From: Kitasatospora cinereorecta | GTDB lineage: Bacteria; Actinomycetota; Actinomycetes; Streptomycetales; Streptomycetaceae | DNA length: 64,000 bases | Direction of reading: 5' to 3' | Assembly (NCBI RefSeq): GCF_024172095.1 | Contig: NZ_JAMZDX010000005.1 | Span: forward strand, 372,001-436,000 | Shown: positions 1 through 8,665 of the stretch, in pieces | How the letters are laid out: each line of letters opens with the position of its first letter | Position numbering within the stretch: the first letter of the stretch is position 1 | Notes under the pieces: model-generated | Told to the model about the DNA's origin: nothing | The model's input: only the letters and a program-made list of their open reading frames with translations | Database searches by the model: none | Made by a program: the position numbers and the translations under genes

Positions 1-559
1 CCTGGAGCGCGTGGTTCAGGAAGCCCCGGTCGTTGTTCATGATGAAGCGCCAGCTGAACGTGGAGACGAAGGCCGGTACGGCCCACGGCAGGATCAGCAG
101 GGTGCGGTAGACCGAGCGGCCGCGGACCTTGCGGTTCAGCATGATGGCCAGGGTCAGGCCGATCACGAACGAGACGGCGACGCAGGAGACCGTCCAGGTG
201 ACCGTCCAGCCCAGCCGGGCCCAGAAGTTGGTGTGGGCGCCGAACAGGATGTCGGTGTAGTTGCTCAGCCCGACGTTCTTGTAGCTGGCCGGGATGTGCA
301 GAAAGTCGCCGATCTGCTTCTCGGAGTTCTTGTCGTTGGCGTCCGTGGTGGAGAGGTAGAGACCCTGCACCAAGGGGTAGCCGACGAGAACCGCGATGAC
401 GATGACGACCGGCGCCACCAGGGTCCAGGCGTACCAGTGCTTGCCGAGTGCCAGGCGCAGTCGCCCGGGGGTGCCGGCCGTGCGGCGGGGACCGCGGGCG
501 GGGGTGTCCCCGCCCGCGGCCGTTGCCGTCGGCTGGCTGGTGGTGGTGTCCACAGCCAT
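1..559 (-). CDS. malF: Sugar ABC transporter permease, MalF type (3' end outside window)
   Basis: Inner-membrane permease of a carbohydrate importer, expected to pair with a second permease beyond the left edge. Only the N-terminal ~186 residues are present. After a Thr/Ala-rich cytoplasmic tail there is a hydrophobic segment (from about residue 45: YAWTLVAPVVIVIAVLVGYP), an extracytoplasmic loop and the start of the permease core with further hydrophobic segments, ending near a MalF-type NNDRG-like sequence. ATG at 559 follows the binding-protein stop by 14 bp and has GGAAG upstream, so the two genes are co-transcribed. The family is clear; the maltose assignment rests on the neighbouring MalE-like protein and on operator similarity. 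Confidence 0.85.
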   Translation of the reverse strand, partial: MAVDTTTSQPTATAAGGDTPARGPRRTAGTPGRLRLALGKHWYAWTLVAPVVIVIAVLVGYPLVQGLYLSTTDANDKNSEKQIGDFLHIPASYKNVGLSNYTDILFGAHTNFWARLGWTVTWTVSCVAVSFVIGLTLAIMLNRKVRGRSVYRTLLILPWAVPAFVSTFSWRFIMNNDRGFLNHALQ

Positions 560-573
560 GCCCGACTACTTCC

Positions 574-1872
574 TTACTTCCAGCCCAGGTTCTTGCGGTA
601 GGCGTCGCCGGTGTTCTTGGCGGCCTGCTCCGGGGTCTCCTTGCCGGAGAGCATCGCGGTGTACTCGGTCACCAGCGGGGCGAACAGGGTGCCGCCCTCC
701 GGGATCCACGGGCGCTGGTGGGCCTTGTCGACGGCGTCCTTGAAGAACTTGACGCTGTCGATGGAGGCGACGTCCGGCTGGGCGTAGACCGACTTGCGGG
801 TCGGCAGGACGCCGAGCTCCTTGGTCAGCGTGGCCTGGACCTCGGCGGAGGCCATGTACTGGACGAACAGCTCCGAGGCGGGGACGTTCTTGCTGCCCGC
901 GTACACCGCGTAGGAGTGGCCGCCCTGCGGGGCGCCCTGGCCGCCGCTGCCGGCCGGGACCACGGCGATGCCGAGGTTGGCCTTGTCGGCGAAGGCGTCG
1001 CCGCCCTTGTTGACGGTCGCCAGCGCCCACGGGCCGTTGATCATCATGGCGGTGTCGCCGGACTGGAAGGACGACATCATGTTCGCCCAGCCGTCGGTGA
1101 CGGAGGTCTTGGCGGCGCCCGAGTCGACCAGGTCCTTCATGGTCTTGAAGGCCTTGACGCCGGCCGGGTTGTCGACGGTGACGGTCTTGGAGCCCGCGTC
1201 CACCAGGTCGCCGCCCTCGCCGTACAGGAAGGAGAGGGTCCAGTAGGCGTCGTCGCCGCGCAGGTACATGCCGGTCTTGCCGGTCTTCGCCTTGATCTGG
1301 GCCGCGTCGGCCTTCAGCTCGTCGATGGTGGCCGGCGCCTTGGCGATGCCGGCGTCGGCGAACATCTTCTTGTTGTAGAAGAGCGCCATGGTGTCGGTGA
1401 CCTGCGGCACGGCGTAGGTCTTGCCCTCGTACTTGGTCGCGGCGACCGGGTTGGGCAGGAAGTCGTCCGCCTTGTCCAGCGCCAGGGTGCCGTCGAGCGG
1501 GGCGAGGTAGTGCAGCGAGGCCAGCTCGGGGGTCCAGGCGACCTCGGAGCGGATGACGTCGGGGGCGTCGGTGCCGGTCGAGAAGGCGTTCTTGATCTTG
1601 TTCTGGGCGCCGTCGAAGGGAACGTTGACGTAGTTCACCTTGACGTTCGGGTACTTCGCCTGGAAGTCCGCGATCACCTTCTGGTACGTCGGCGCCTCGG
1701 CCTTCGCGTCCGAGGTGTCCCACCAGGTCACGGTGCCGGAGACCTTGGCCGGGTCGACCGATGCGCCGGCCGCCGGGGCGCCGTTGTTGCTGGTGCTGCC
1801 GCTGCTGCCACAGGCCGCCATGGAGACGGCAAGGGCCGCAACGAGAGCGGAGGCCGCGATGCCACGCCGCAT
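574..1872 (-). CDS. malE: Extracellular sugar-binding lipoprotein, MalE type
   Basis: Solute receptor of the ABC importer, anchored to the outer face of the membrane, probably for maltose or maltodextrin. 432 residues. The N-terminus MRRGIAASALVAAL leads to a lipobox ending SMAAC, so the mature lipoprotein begins at that Cys. SBP_bac_1-type features follow: GTVTWWDTSDAKAEAP at the mature N-terminus and YPNVKVNYVNVPF soon after. ATG 1872 was chosen because AGGAG sits just upstream and the signal peptide begins there; the longer open frame upstream has no such signals. Streptomyces usually has the divergent LacI-family gene malR upstream; here an NRPS gene is there instead. Confidence 0.88.
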   Translation of the reverse strand: MRRGIAASALVAALAVSMAACGSSGSTSNNGAPAAGASVDPAKVSGTVTWWDTSDAKAEAPTYQKVIADFQAKYPNVKVNYVNVPFDGAQNKIKNAFSTGTDAPDVIRSEVAWTPELASLHYLAPLDGTLALDKADDFLPNPVAATKYEGKTYAVPQVTDTMALFYNKKMFADAGIAKAPATIDELKADAAQIKAKTGKTGMYLRGDDAYWTLSFLYGEGGDLVDAGSKTVTVDNPAGVKAFKTMKDLVDSGAAKTSVTDGWANMMSSFQSGDTAMMINGPWALATVNKGGDAFADKANLGIAVVPAGSGGQGAPQGGHSYAVYAGSKNVPASELFVQYMASAEVQATLTKELGVLPTRKSVYAQPDVASIDSVKFFKDAVDKAHQRPWIPEGGTLFAPLVTEYTAMLSGKETPEQAAKNTGDAYRKNLGWK

Positions 1873-1976
1873 GTGAACTCCTAGGGAAAGGTGGGGGTGG
1901 GTGCCCAGGAAGGGGAGGGGTGGCGCATACTTGGCCACTCGGCCCGGCTGCGGTGCTCCCGCCTCCGGGTTCGGGA

Positions 1977-2032
1977 GGAACGTAACAGCGATGGAACCAC
2001 CCGTGAAAGAGCTTGCAGCAAGTTTCTGCAAG
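1977..2032 (-). promoter_or_regulatory. Sugar-operon operator/promoter (MalR-like inverted repeat)
   Basis: The 307-bp gap 1873-2179 between the sugar operon and the NRPS gene holds this control region and nothing else I could recognise. CTTGCAG (2012-2018) and CTGCAAG (2026-2032) form a perfect 7-bp inverted repeat with a 7-bp spacer; CTTGC-A-GCAAG (2012-2022) is nested in it. Nearer the gene, GGAACGTAACAGCG (plus strand, 1977-1990) looks like the -10 region. Sequence 2005-2030 matches 6957-6982 in front of the plus-strand NRPS genes at 22 of 26 positions, in the same orientation relative to transcription. The form fits a LacI-family (MalR) operator; the regulator gene is not in the window. 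Confidence 0.65.
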
Positions 2033-2179
2033 AACCATGGGGATCGTTACGTCCACGTGTCCTGAGGGTTGCCGCAGCGCATCCTCCCGGCGCGCCGCTG
2101 CCCCACAGGAACGGCCCGCCGCACCCGCTCCCACCAGCGGGAACAGGGTACGACGGGCCGCATCGCGAGGGCCGGGTGA

Positions 2180-5100
2180 TCAGCGCCCCCAGGTGACCAC
2201 CGCCTCGGCCGTCAGGGCCACCGTGGAGGCGTCGTACAGCACGTGCAGGGGCAGGTCCACGCCCAGCCGGGCGCTGATCCGGGCCGCGATCTGCGCCACG
2301 GTGAGCGAATGTCCGCCCAGGTCGAACAGGTCGGCGTCCGGCTCCACCGTGTCCAGGCCCAGCACCTCGCACCAGATCGCCGCCACCTCGGCCAGCGGCC
2401 CGGACGCGACCGGCCCCGCCGGAGCGGCCGTGGGCGCGGCGGCGGGCACGTCAGCGGGCGTTGCGGGGCTTTCCGCACGGGCTTGCAGCGCCAGGCGGTC
2501 GACCTTGCCGTTCGGGGTCAGCGGCAGCTCGGTGAGGTGGACGAACACCGCCGGCACCATCACCTCCGGCAGCGTCCGGGCCAGGTGCTCCCGCAGCGCC
2601 TCGGGCAGCGGCGCCTCGGCGCCCGCCGGCACCAGGTGGGCGACCAGCCGCCGCAGCGGGCCCTCACCCGCCGCGGTGACCGCCGCCCGGGCCACCTGCG
2701 GATGCTCCAGCAGCCGGGCCTCGATCTCGCCGAGCTCGATCCGGTGCCCGCGCAGCTTGACCTGCCCGTCGAGGCGGCCGAGGAAGTCCAGGCCGCCGTC
2801 CGGGCGGCGGCGGACCAGGTCGCCGGTGCGGTAGCGGCGCGCCCCGGGCGGGCCGGCCGGGTCCGGGCGGAAGCGGTCCGCGGTCGGGCCCGGACGGTGC
2901 AGGTAGCCGCGGGCCACCCCGGCGCCGCCGATCCACAGCTCCCCCGGCAGGCCGTCCGGCAGCGGCAGGCCGTCCTCGTCCAGGACCCGGACGGTGGTGC
3001 CGGCGATCGGCCGGCCGATGCCCTGCTCTCCCGCGCCCAGGTCGGCGGCGGTCGACCAGACGGTGGTCTCGGTCGGCCCGTACACGTTCAGCAGCCGTCC
3101 GGTCCGGGCCGTGATCGCGGCGGCCAGTGCGGGCGGCAGGGCCTCGCCGCCGGCCAGCGCGGTCAGCCCCGGCTCGTCCAGGCCGCCCTCCAGCAGCAGC
3201 TGCCAGCCGGACGGCGTCGCCTGGACGTGCGTGACGGCGTGCTCCCGCACCAGCCGAACGGCGTCCCGGCCGTCCTTCACCGCGGCGGGCGGCGCGATCA
3301 CCACCCGGCCGCCGCTCACCAGCGGCAGGAACAGCTCCAGCGCGGCGATGTCGAAGGTCAGTGCGGTCAGGGCCAGCCAGCGGTGGTGCGCTCCCGCGCC
3401 CAGCCGCTCGCGGAAGGCCAGCAGCAGCGCCGCCAGCGCCCGGTGCTCCACCTCCACGCCCTTGGGCCGGCCGGTCGAGCCGGAGGTGTAGAGGACGTAC
3501 GCCCGGTCACCGGGGGCGGGCGCTGCAGGCTCCGCTCCGTCCCGGGCCCGCTCGGGCCGGTCGCCGTCCGGCTCGCCGTCCAGCTCCAGGACGGGCGGAC
3601 CGCCGGCCGGGACGCGGGCGCGCAGCTCGCGGCGGGTGACCACCAGCGCCGGACGGGCGTCGGCCAGCAGCCCGGCCAGCCGCTCGGCCGGCTGGTGCGG
3701 GTCGATCGGCAGGTACGCCGCGCCCCGGTGCAGGATCGCCAGCTGGGCGGTCAGGGTGGCGGCGGAGCGCTCGGTGAGCAGCGCCACCAGGTCGCCGGGG
3801 CCGACCGGCAGCCGGGCGGCCAGCTCCCGGACGCCGGCCAGCAGCGCGCGGTAGCTCAGCTCGTGCCCGCCCTCCACCACCGCCACCGCGTCGGGGGTGC
3901 GGGCGGCCTGCTCCTCGACCAGCGCGGTGAGCGTGGTGGGCGCCGCACCGGCGGGACCGGCGTCCGCGTCCGCGGCGGTGTCCGCGGGGTCGAGCGGGTG
4001 GGCGGCGAGCGGGGTGTCGGGGTGCTCGGCGAGAGCGCGGGCGAGGGTCCGCCAGTGGGCGGCGATCCGCTCGGCGCCGGCCGGGTCGAGCACCTCGGGG
4101 TCGTACTGCAGCATCACCCGCCACGCCTCGGGCCCGTCCACCAGGTGGATCCGCAGCGCGCCGCGCGCGGTCAGGTTGGGCAGCGCCCAGTCGATCTCGG
4201 CGGTGACGCCGGGGAAGACCGGCGCGGCGCCGCGGCGGCGGTAGCCGAGGGTGACCGGCGCCAGCGCGGCGCCGGGCCGCACCCCGGCCGCGGCCCGGGC
4301 CAGCGGCACCTCGCGATGGCGGTAGAGGCCCGGCAGGTCGGAGCGCAGCCCGTGGGTGTCGACCAGCGCGCGGGCGTACGTGCGGAAGCTCGCGGCGAGG
4401 TCCGGGGCGGAGGCCACCGGCAGCTCGTTGACGTGGACGCCGATCCGCTCCCGGTCGCCGCGGCCGCGGGTGCCGAGGTCGACGCCGACCACCGGGGCCC
4501 GGTTGCCGTACCGGCGCAGCAGGACGAGCCAGCCGGCCAGGGTGAAGTGGAACGCGGTCAGGCCGAGCTCGGCGCAGGCGCGGTCGATCGCGTCGCGCAG
4601 CCCGGGGTCCAGGGTGAAGGCGACCGCGGCGCCGGCAGCGGCCGGTCTCGGGGTGCCGTGCAGACCCGGCAGCCGGACCTCCGCCGGCCCGGTGTCGAGG
4701 CCCTGCCAGTACGCGCGGGCGGCGGGCAGGGCGGCGGCGATCCGCTCCTCCGGGCCGGGGCCGGGGGCGGCGGGGAGCGGTGGCAACGTCTGCCCGGCGT
4801 AGGCGGCGGCCAGGTCGGCGAGGAAGACCGAGGTGGAGTGGCCGTCGAAGACCAGGTGGTGGGCGACCACCAGCAGCCGGGCGGTGTCGGGGGCGGTGCG
4901 CAGCAGGGTGCAGCGGATCAGCGGACCGCGCTCGAGGTCGAACGGCCGGCGGATCTCGGCCTCCTCCCACGCGGCGGTGTCCGCGGGGTCGCCGACGAGG
5001 TCGACCACGGCCGGGACGGGCGGCACGGCGGAGCGGACCGGGACGGGCAGGCCGTCGCGCTCGGGCAGGGCGGTGCCCAGCACCGGGTGCCGGGCGAGCA

Positions 5101-5263
5101 CGGCCCGGCAGGCGGCCAGCAGGGCGGCCTCGTCCAGCGGGCCGCGGAAGGTGACCGCGAACGGCATGGAGTAGACGGTGCCGAGGCCGCCGAGGCGCTC
5201 GGTGAACCAGATGCCGCTCTGCGCGGGGGTGGCGCGCTCGGCGGCGGGGTCACTGCCGTACAT
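2180..5263 (-). CDS. NRPS elongation module C-A-T, predicted glycine
   Basis: 1027-residue cytosolic NRPS module. A condensation domain (~10-440) has an intact HHLVFDG motif. The adenylation domain (~460-950) has YTSGSTGRPKG, FDIAALE, YGPTETTVW and NGKVDR. The carrier domain has LGGHS with the phosphopantetheine Ser at about 986. Eye-read specificity residues are D-I-L-Q-L-G-V-V-W-K, close to the known glycine code DILQLGLIWK. ATG 5263 lies 14 bp inside the end of the upstream ligase gene, indicating translational coupling. There is no TE or epimerase, so the chain must pass to another protein. Its place in the assembly order is not clear because it lies on the opposite arm to the other modules. 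Confidence 0.92.
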   Translation of the reverse strand: MYGSDPAAERATPAQSGIWFTERLGGLGTVYSMPFAVTFRGPLDEAALLAACRAVLARHPVLGTALPERDGLPVPVRSAVPPVPAVVDLVGDPADTAAWEEAEIRRPFDLERGPLIRCTLLRTAPDTARLLVVAHHLVFDGHSTSVFLADLAAAYAGQTLPPLPAAPGPGPEERIAAALPAARAYWQGLDTGPAEVRLPGLHGTPRPAAAGAAVAFTLDPGLRDAIDRACAELGLTAFHFTLAGWLVLLRRYGNRAPVVGVDLGTRGRGDRERIGVHVNELPVASAPDLAASFRTYARALVDTHGLRSDLPGLYRHREVPLARAAAGVRPGAALAPVTLGYRRRGAAPVFPGVTAEIDWALPNLTARGALRIHLVDGPEAWRVMLQYDPEVLDPAGAERIAAHWRTLARALAEHPDTPLAAHPLDPADTAADADAGPAGAAPTTLTALVEEQAARTPDAVAVVEGGHELSYRALLAGVRELAARLPVGPGDLVALLTERSAATLTAQLAILHRGAAYLPIDPHQPAERLAGLLADARPALVVTRRELRARVPAGGPPVLELDGEPDGDRPERARDGAEPAAPAPGDRAYVLYTSGSTGRPKGVEVEHRALAALLLAFRERLGAGAHHRWLALTALTFDIAALELFLPLVSGGRVVIAPPAAVKDGRDAVRLVREHAVTHVQATPSGWQLLLEGGLDEPGLTALAGGEALPPALAAAITARTGRLLNVYGPTETTVWSTAADLGAGEQGIGRPIAGTTVRVLDEDGLPLPDGLPGELWIGGAGVARGYLHRPGPTADRFRPDPAGPPGARRYRTGDLVRRRPDGGLDFLGRLDGQVKLRGHRIELGEIEARLLEHPQVARAAVTAAGEGPLRRLVAHLVPAGAEAPLPEALREHLARTLPEVMVPAVFVHLTELPLTPNGKVDRLALQARAESPATPADVPAAAPTAAPAGPVASGPLAEVAAIWCEVLGLDTVEPDADLFDLGGHSLTVAQIAARISARLGVDLPLHVLYDASTVALTAEAVVTWGR

Positions 5264-6884
5264 CGGGTCTCGCTTCCGTGCGGGGGTGGGAGGGGTCGGG
5301 CTCGGGGGCGGAGGCGTCCGTCGGGCCGAGCGCGCCCAGGAACGGCCGGGCGAACGGGTCGTCGATCGGCGCGGGCTCCGGGGTGGGCTCCGGGGTAGGA
5401 CGGGCATCGGCCGGCGCCTGGAGCAGGCGACGGATCTCCGGCTTGACGGGCTTTCCGGTCTCGGTGCGCGGCAGGCGGTCGACCGGGAGGATCCGGACCG
5501 GGAGTTCGGGGCGGGCCAGGCGTTCGGCGAGGAAGTCGCGCAGCTCGTCCAGGTCGAGCGGCCGGTCGGCGCGGATCACGGCGGCGGGGACGGCGCCCAT
5601 CACGGCGTGCGGCAGGCCGACGGCGGCGGCCTCGGCGACGGCCGGGTGTTCCAGCAGCGCGGCCTCGATCCGCAGCGTGGAGACCTTCAGCGCACCGGAC
5701 TTGATGACGTCGCTCTCCCGGTCCACCAGGCACAGGTGGCCGCTCGCGTCGATCCGGCCGAGGTCTCCCATCCGCACCCAGCCGTCGCGGAAGACGGCGG
5801 CGCTGGCGTCCGGGTCGCCGGCGTAGCGGCGGGGCGGGGCGTCGGAGCGCAACCAGACCTCGCCGGTCTCGCCGGGGGGCAGCGGGCGGCCGTCGGGGTC
5901 GGCGATCCGCAGGTCGCGCGGGTCGGCGGGGCGGCCGAGCGAGTCGGGGCGGGCCGGGTCGACGATCATGCTGACCTGGGCCGGCACGGCCTCGGTGGAG
6001 GTGTAGTAGTTGACCAGCACCGCCCGGGGGAAGGCGCCTGCGAGGCCGCGGGCGACGGCCGGGGGCAGCGCGGCGGCCGAGGAGCTGACCAGGTGGACGC
6101 CGCCCAGGTCGTACCGGTCGGCGGCGCCGGAGCGCAGCAGTTCGGCGGCGGTCGCGGGCACCAGGAAGACGGTGCCGACCCGGTGGCGCTCGATCAGGGC
6201 GCAGAACCCGTCGGCGTCGAAGCGGCCGGCGCAGAGCAGCGCCGGGTGCGCGGTGAGCGCCTCGATCAGCATCATCTGGGCGGCGTTGGTGCCGATCGGG
6301 AAGGCGTGCAGCATCGCCTCGGAGTGGGCGTAGCGGCGCGGCCGGGGGTCGGTGCGGTGGCCGTGGCAGAGGTTGCCGTGGGTGGCGGCGACCTCCTTGG
6401 GCGTGCCGGTGGAGCCGGAGGTGCAGACGATCTGGGCGAGGTCGCCGGCCCGGACGGGCGGGAGTTCGGCCGTGTCGTCGACGGCGGCGAGGGTGTCGGG
6501 ATCGGCGGTCCACCAGGGACCGGCGGGCGGGACGTGGCCGGCCGGGTGGAGCACGGCGGCGGCGCCGATCCGGTGCAGGGTGGCGGCGGCCTGACGGTCC
6601 GGCAGGGCGGCGGAGAGCGGGACGGCGACGCCGCCGGCCGCGAGGACCGCGCAGAAGGCGACCGCGTAGCCGGTCCAGTCCTCGCCCCAGGGCAGGGCGA
6701 CCCGGCCGCCGGGCGGGAGGCCGCGGGCGCGCAGGGCGCGCGCGAGGCGGAGCGAACGGGCGTGCCAGGCACCGAAGGTGAGGGTCGTTCCGGCCGCGTC
6801 GAGGACGGCCGGGCGCTCGGGTTCGCGGGCCGCCCTCGCCGCCAGGAGTTCGGGCACGGTCAGTGGCGGATCGGATCGCGGCAT
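5250..6884 (-). CDS. Free-standing acyl/aryl-AMP ligase (starter-acid activating)
   Basis: 544-residue adenylate-forming enzyme. Motifs: TSGSTGTPK (155-163), YYTSTEA (A5), MGDLGRID and VDRESDVIKSGALK (A7/A8), and TGKPVKPEIRR with the catalytic Lys. At the position where amino-acid-activating domains have FD (Asp235 in the GrsA numbering) the sequence is FPIGTNA. The amino-group-binding Asp is therefore missing and the substrate is probably a carboxylic acid, not an alpha-amino acid. No carrier domain is attached; the likely acceptor is the N-terminal T domain encoded at 7060, across the divergent promoter. The last ~60 residues are a Pro/Glu-rich tail beyond the fold. ATG 6884 has GGAGGA upstream. 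The acid itself cannot be named. Confidence 0.85.
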   Translation of the reverse strand: MPRSDPPLTVPELLAARAAREPERPAVLDAAGTTLTFGAWHARSLRLARALRARGLPPGGRVALPWGEDWTGYAVAFCAVLAAGGVAVPLSAALPDRQAAATLHRIGAAAVLHPAGHVPPAGPWWTADPDTLAAVDDTAELPPVRAGDLAQIVCTSGSTGTPKEVAATHGNLCHGHRTDPRPRRYAHSEAMLHAFPIGTNAAQMMLIEALTAHPALLCAGRFDADGFCALIERHRVGTVFLVPATAAELLRSGAADRYDLGGVHLVSSSAAALPPAVARGLAGAFPRAVLVNYYTSTEAVPAQVSMIVDPARPDSLGRPADPRDLRIADPDGRPLPPGETGEVWLRSDAPPRRYAGDPDASAAVFRDGWVRMGDLGRIDASGHLCLVDRESDVIKSGALKVSTLRIEAALLEHPAVAEAAAVGLPHAVMGAVPAAVIRADRPLDLDELRDFLAERLARPELPVRILPVDRLPRTETGKPVKPEIRRLLQAPADARPTPEPTPEPAPIDDPFARPFLGALGPTDASAPEPDPSHPRTEARPDVRQ

Positions 6885-6919
6885 GGGGTCCTCCGTGCGC
6901 GGTGAGCTGGGGGCTCCCG

Positions 6920-6959
6920 GGAAGGTAACAGCGCCTCAACTGGAAACGGAAGGCGTTTC
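6920..6959 (-). promoter_or_regulatory. Promoter/operator of the minus NRPS arm
   Basis: Within the 175-bp divergent gap 6885-7059. GGAAGGTAACAGCG (plus strand, 6920-6933) matches the box in front of the sugar operon (1977-1990) at 13 of 14 positions and in the same orientation to its gene, so it is probably the -10 region. Just upstream of it (6943-6959) lies a perfect inverted repeat, GAAACG-N5-CGTTTC, of LacI-operator style. The box sits about 36 bp before the ligase start codon. The role is inferred from position and similarity only. Confidence 0.5.
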
Positions 6960-6982
6960 AGAAACTTTCGGCAAGCTCTTGC
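6957..6982 (+). promoter_or_regulatory. Operator of the plus NRPS arm, near-copy of the sugar-operon element
   Basis: This 26-bp element contains CAGAAACTT followed by GCAAGCTCTTGC (an inverted repeat GCAAG-CT-CTTGC, 6971-6982). It agrees with the reverse complement of 2005-2030 at 22 of 26 positions. It ends 77 bp before the ATG at 7060 and overlaps the end of the inverted repeat that faces the minus arm. AACGTTTGCGTAACAG downstream may contribute to the promoter. It probably binds the same LacI-family regulator as the sugar operon. Confidence 0.55.
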
Positions 6983-7059
6983 GGGGCTGGAACGTTTGCG
7001 TAACAGTTCACTGGCATGCGCCGGAACCCGCCGGCCGCCCACCCACCCCGGACTGCCCG

Positions 7060-8661
7060 ATGACACTGTCAACGCCCCAGGGCCCCACGGAAGTCGGCCC
7101 GGAATCCGCGGACTTGTCCCCCACCGAACTGGCTCTCGCCGCCCTCTGGCGGCGCCTGCTCGGCGTACCGCGCATCGCCCCCGGCGACGACTTCTTCGCC
7201 CTCGGCGGCGACTCCTTCCGCGCCACCCGGCTGGCCGCCCAGGTCGAGCGGACCTTCGGCGTCGAGGCCGGCGCCACCCTCGCCTTCGACCGCCCGGTCC
7301 TGCGCGGCCAGGCCGCCTGGATCGAGGCCCGTACCGCCGCTCCGGCGGACATGGACCGGCCGGCCGCCGCCACCGCGCCGGCCGGCGTTCCCCTGACCAC
7401 CCAGCAGATCGAGTTCCTGGACTGGATGGCGGCCACCACGCCGCCGCGCGACCCGGGCGCCATCTGCACCGCGATCCGCATCCGCGAGCCCTTCGACCCC
7501 GAGGTGCTGCGCCGCGCCCTGGACGCGCTCACCGACCGCCACGCCCCGCTGCGGACCGTCCCCACCCGCGACGCGGACGGCCGGCTCACCGTCGCGACCG
7601 CCGACCGCCTGCCCGCCGACCTCGCCGTGGTCGACGCCCCGGGCGCCACCGCCGAGGAGCGCGAGCTCGCCGCCGTCGAGGCTGCCCGGGCCGAGCGCGG
7701 CCGGGTCGGCGACCTGGTCCGCGACCCGCTGGTCCGGGCGCTGGTGATCCGCCTCGCCGCGGACGACGCCGTATTGGTGCTCAGCGTCCACCATTTCGTC
7801 TTCGACGGCTGGTCGCTCGGTGTCCTGCTGCGCGAACTGGGCCTGCTGTACTCGGCGTTCCGTACCGGCGCCGGCTCGCCGCTGCGCCCGCTGCCGCTGG
7901 ACCACGACGGCTACTGCGCCTGGACGGCCGAGCGGTGGCGGCGCAACCGGCCGTTCTGGACCGCCGAACTCGCCGGTGCGCCGCGCGCCCTGGAGCCCTT
8001 CCCCGGCCGCCGCCGCACCGACCGCTTCTCCCGCCGCCGCCACCCCTTCACGGTGGACGCCGCCCTGGCCGACCGGCTGCGCCTGCGGGCCCGGGCGCTC
8101 GGCGGTACCGGCTTCATGGCCGCGGCCGCCTGCTGGATCGGCGTGCTCGCCGACTGGAGCGGCCGCACCGACCTGGTGCTGATGTCCCCGGTGCCCGGGC
8201 GGACGGCCGCCGAGCACGACGCGCTGATCGGCTGCCTGGTGCAGTCGCTGCTGCTGCGGGTCGACGTCTCGGGCGAGCCGGGCTTCGCCGAGGTGCTGAA
8301 ACGTTTCCGCACCACCGCGCTGGCCGCCGCCGACCACCAGTTCCACGCCTACCACGAGACCGCCCGGCAGGTGCCCCACCCGGCCCGCATCCACTACGAG
8401 GCCTGGGGCACCGGACCGTTCCTCCCGGGGCTGCGCTCCGAGCCGTTCCCGCTGCCCCGCGAGCAGGAGACGCTCGACTGGCCCACCCCCGGCGGCGAGG
8501 ACGACCTCAGCACCCCCGAACTGATCGTCGAGGAGCAGCCGGACGGCTCGCTCGCCGCCGCCGTCGTCTACAACCACCACGCCTTCGACCCGCAGACCGC
8601 CGCCCGGCTGGCGGACGCGTTCCTGGCCCGGGTCGAGGCCGCCGCCACCGCGCAGGAGTAA
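7060..8661 (+). CDS. NRPS T-C didomain (starter carrier plus condensation)
   Basis: 533 residues. A carrier domain (~18-85) has DDFFALGGDSF with the modified Ser at 52; Asp directly before that Ser is common in aryl/acyl starter carriers. A condensation domain (~105-525) has intact HHFVFDGWS. There is no A domain, so the carrier must be loaded in trans, most simply by the free-standing ligase at 5250-6884. The next protein also begins with a C domain, which leaves one C domain too many for a simple linear order. ATG 7060 is the first credible start in frame after the promoter; there is no clear ribosome-binding site. The stop lies 4 bp before the next start. Confidence 0.9.
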   Translation: MTLSTPQGPTEVGPESADLSPTELALAALWRRLLGVPRIAPGDDFFALGGDSFRATRLAAQVERTFGVEAGATLAFDRPVLRGQAAWIEARTAAPADMDRPAAATAPAGVPLTTQQIEFLDWMAATTPPRDPGAICTAIRIREPFDPEVLRRALDALTDRHAPLRTVPTRDADGRLTVATADRLPADLAVVDAPGATAEERELAAVEAARAERGRVGDLVRDPLVRALVIRLAADDAVLVLSVHHFVFDGWSLGVLLRELGLLYSAFRTGAGSPLRPLPLDHDGYCAWTAERWRRNRPFWTAELAGAPRALEPFPGRRRTDRFSRRRHPFTVDAALADRLRLRARALGGTGFMAAAACWIGVLADWSGRTDLVLMSPVPGRTAAEHDALIGCLVQSLLLRVDVSGEPGFAEVLKRFRTTALAAADHQFHAYHETARQVPHPARIHYEAWGTGPFLPGLRSEPFPLPREQETLDWPTPGGEDDLSTPELIVEEQPDGSLAAAVVYNHHAFDPQTAARLADAFLARVEAAATAQE

Positions 8662-8665
8662 GGCC

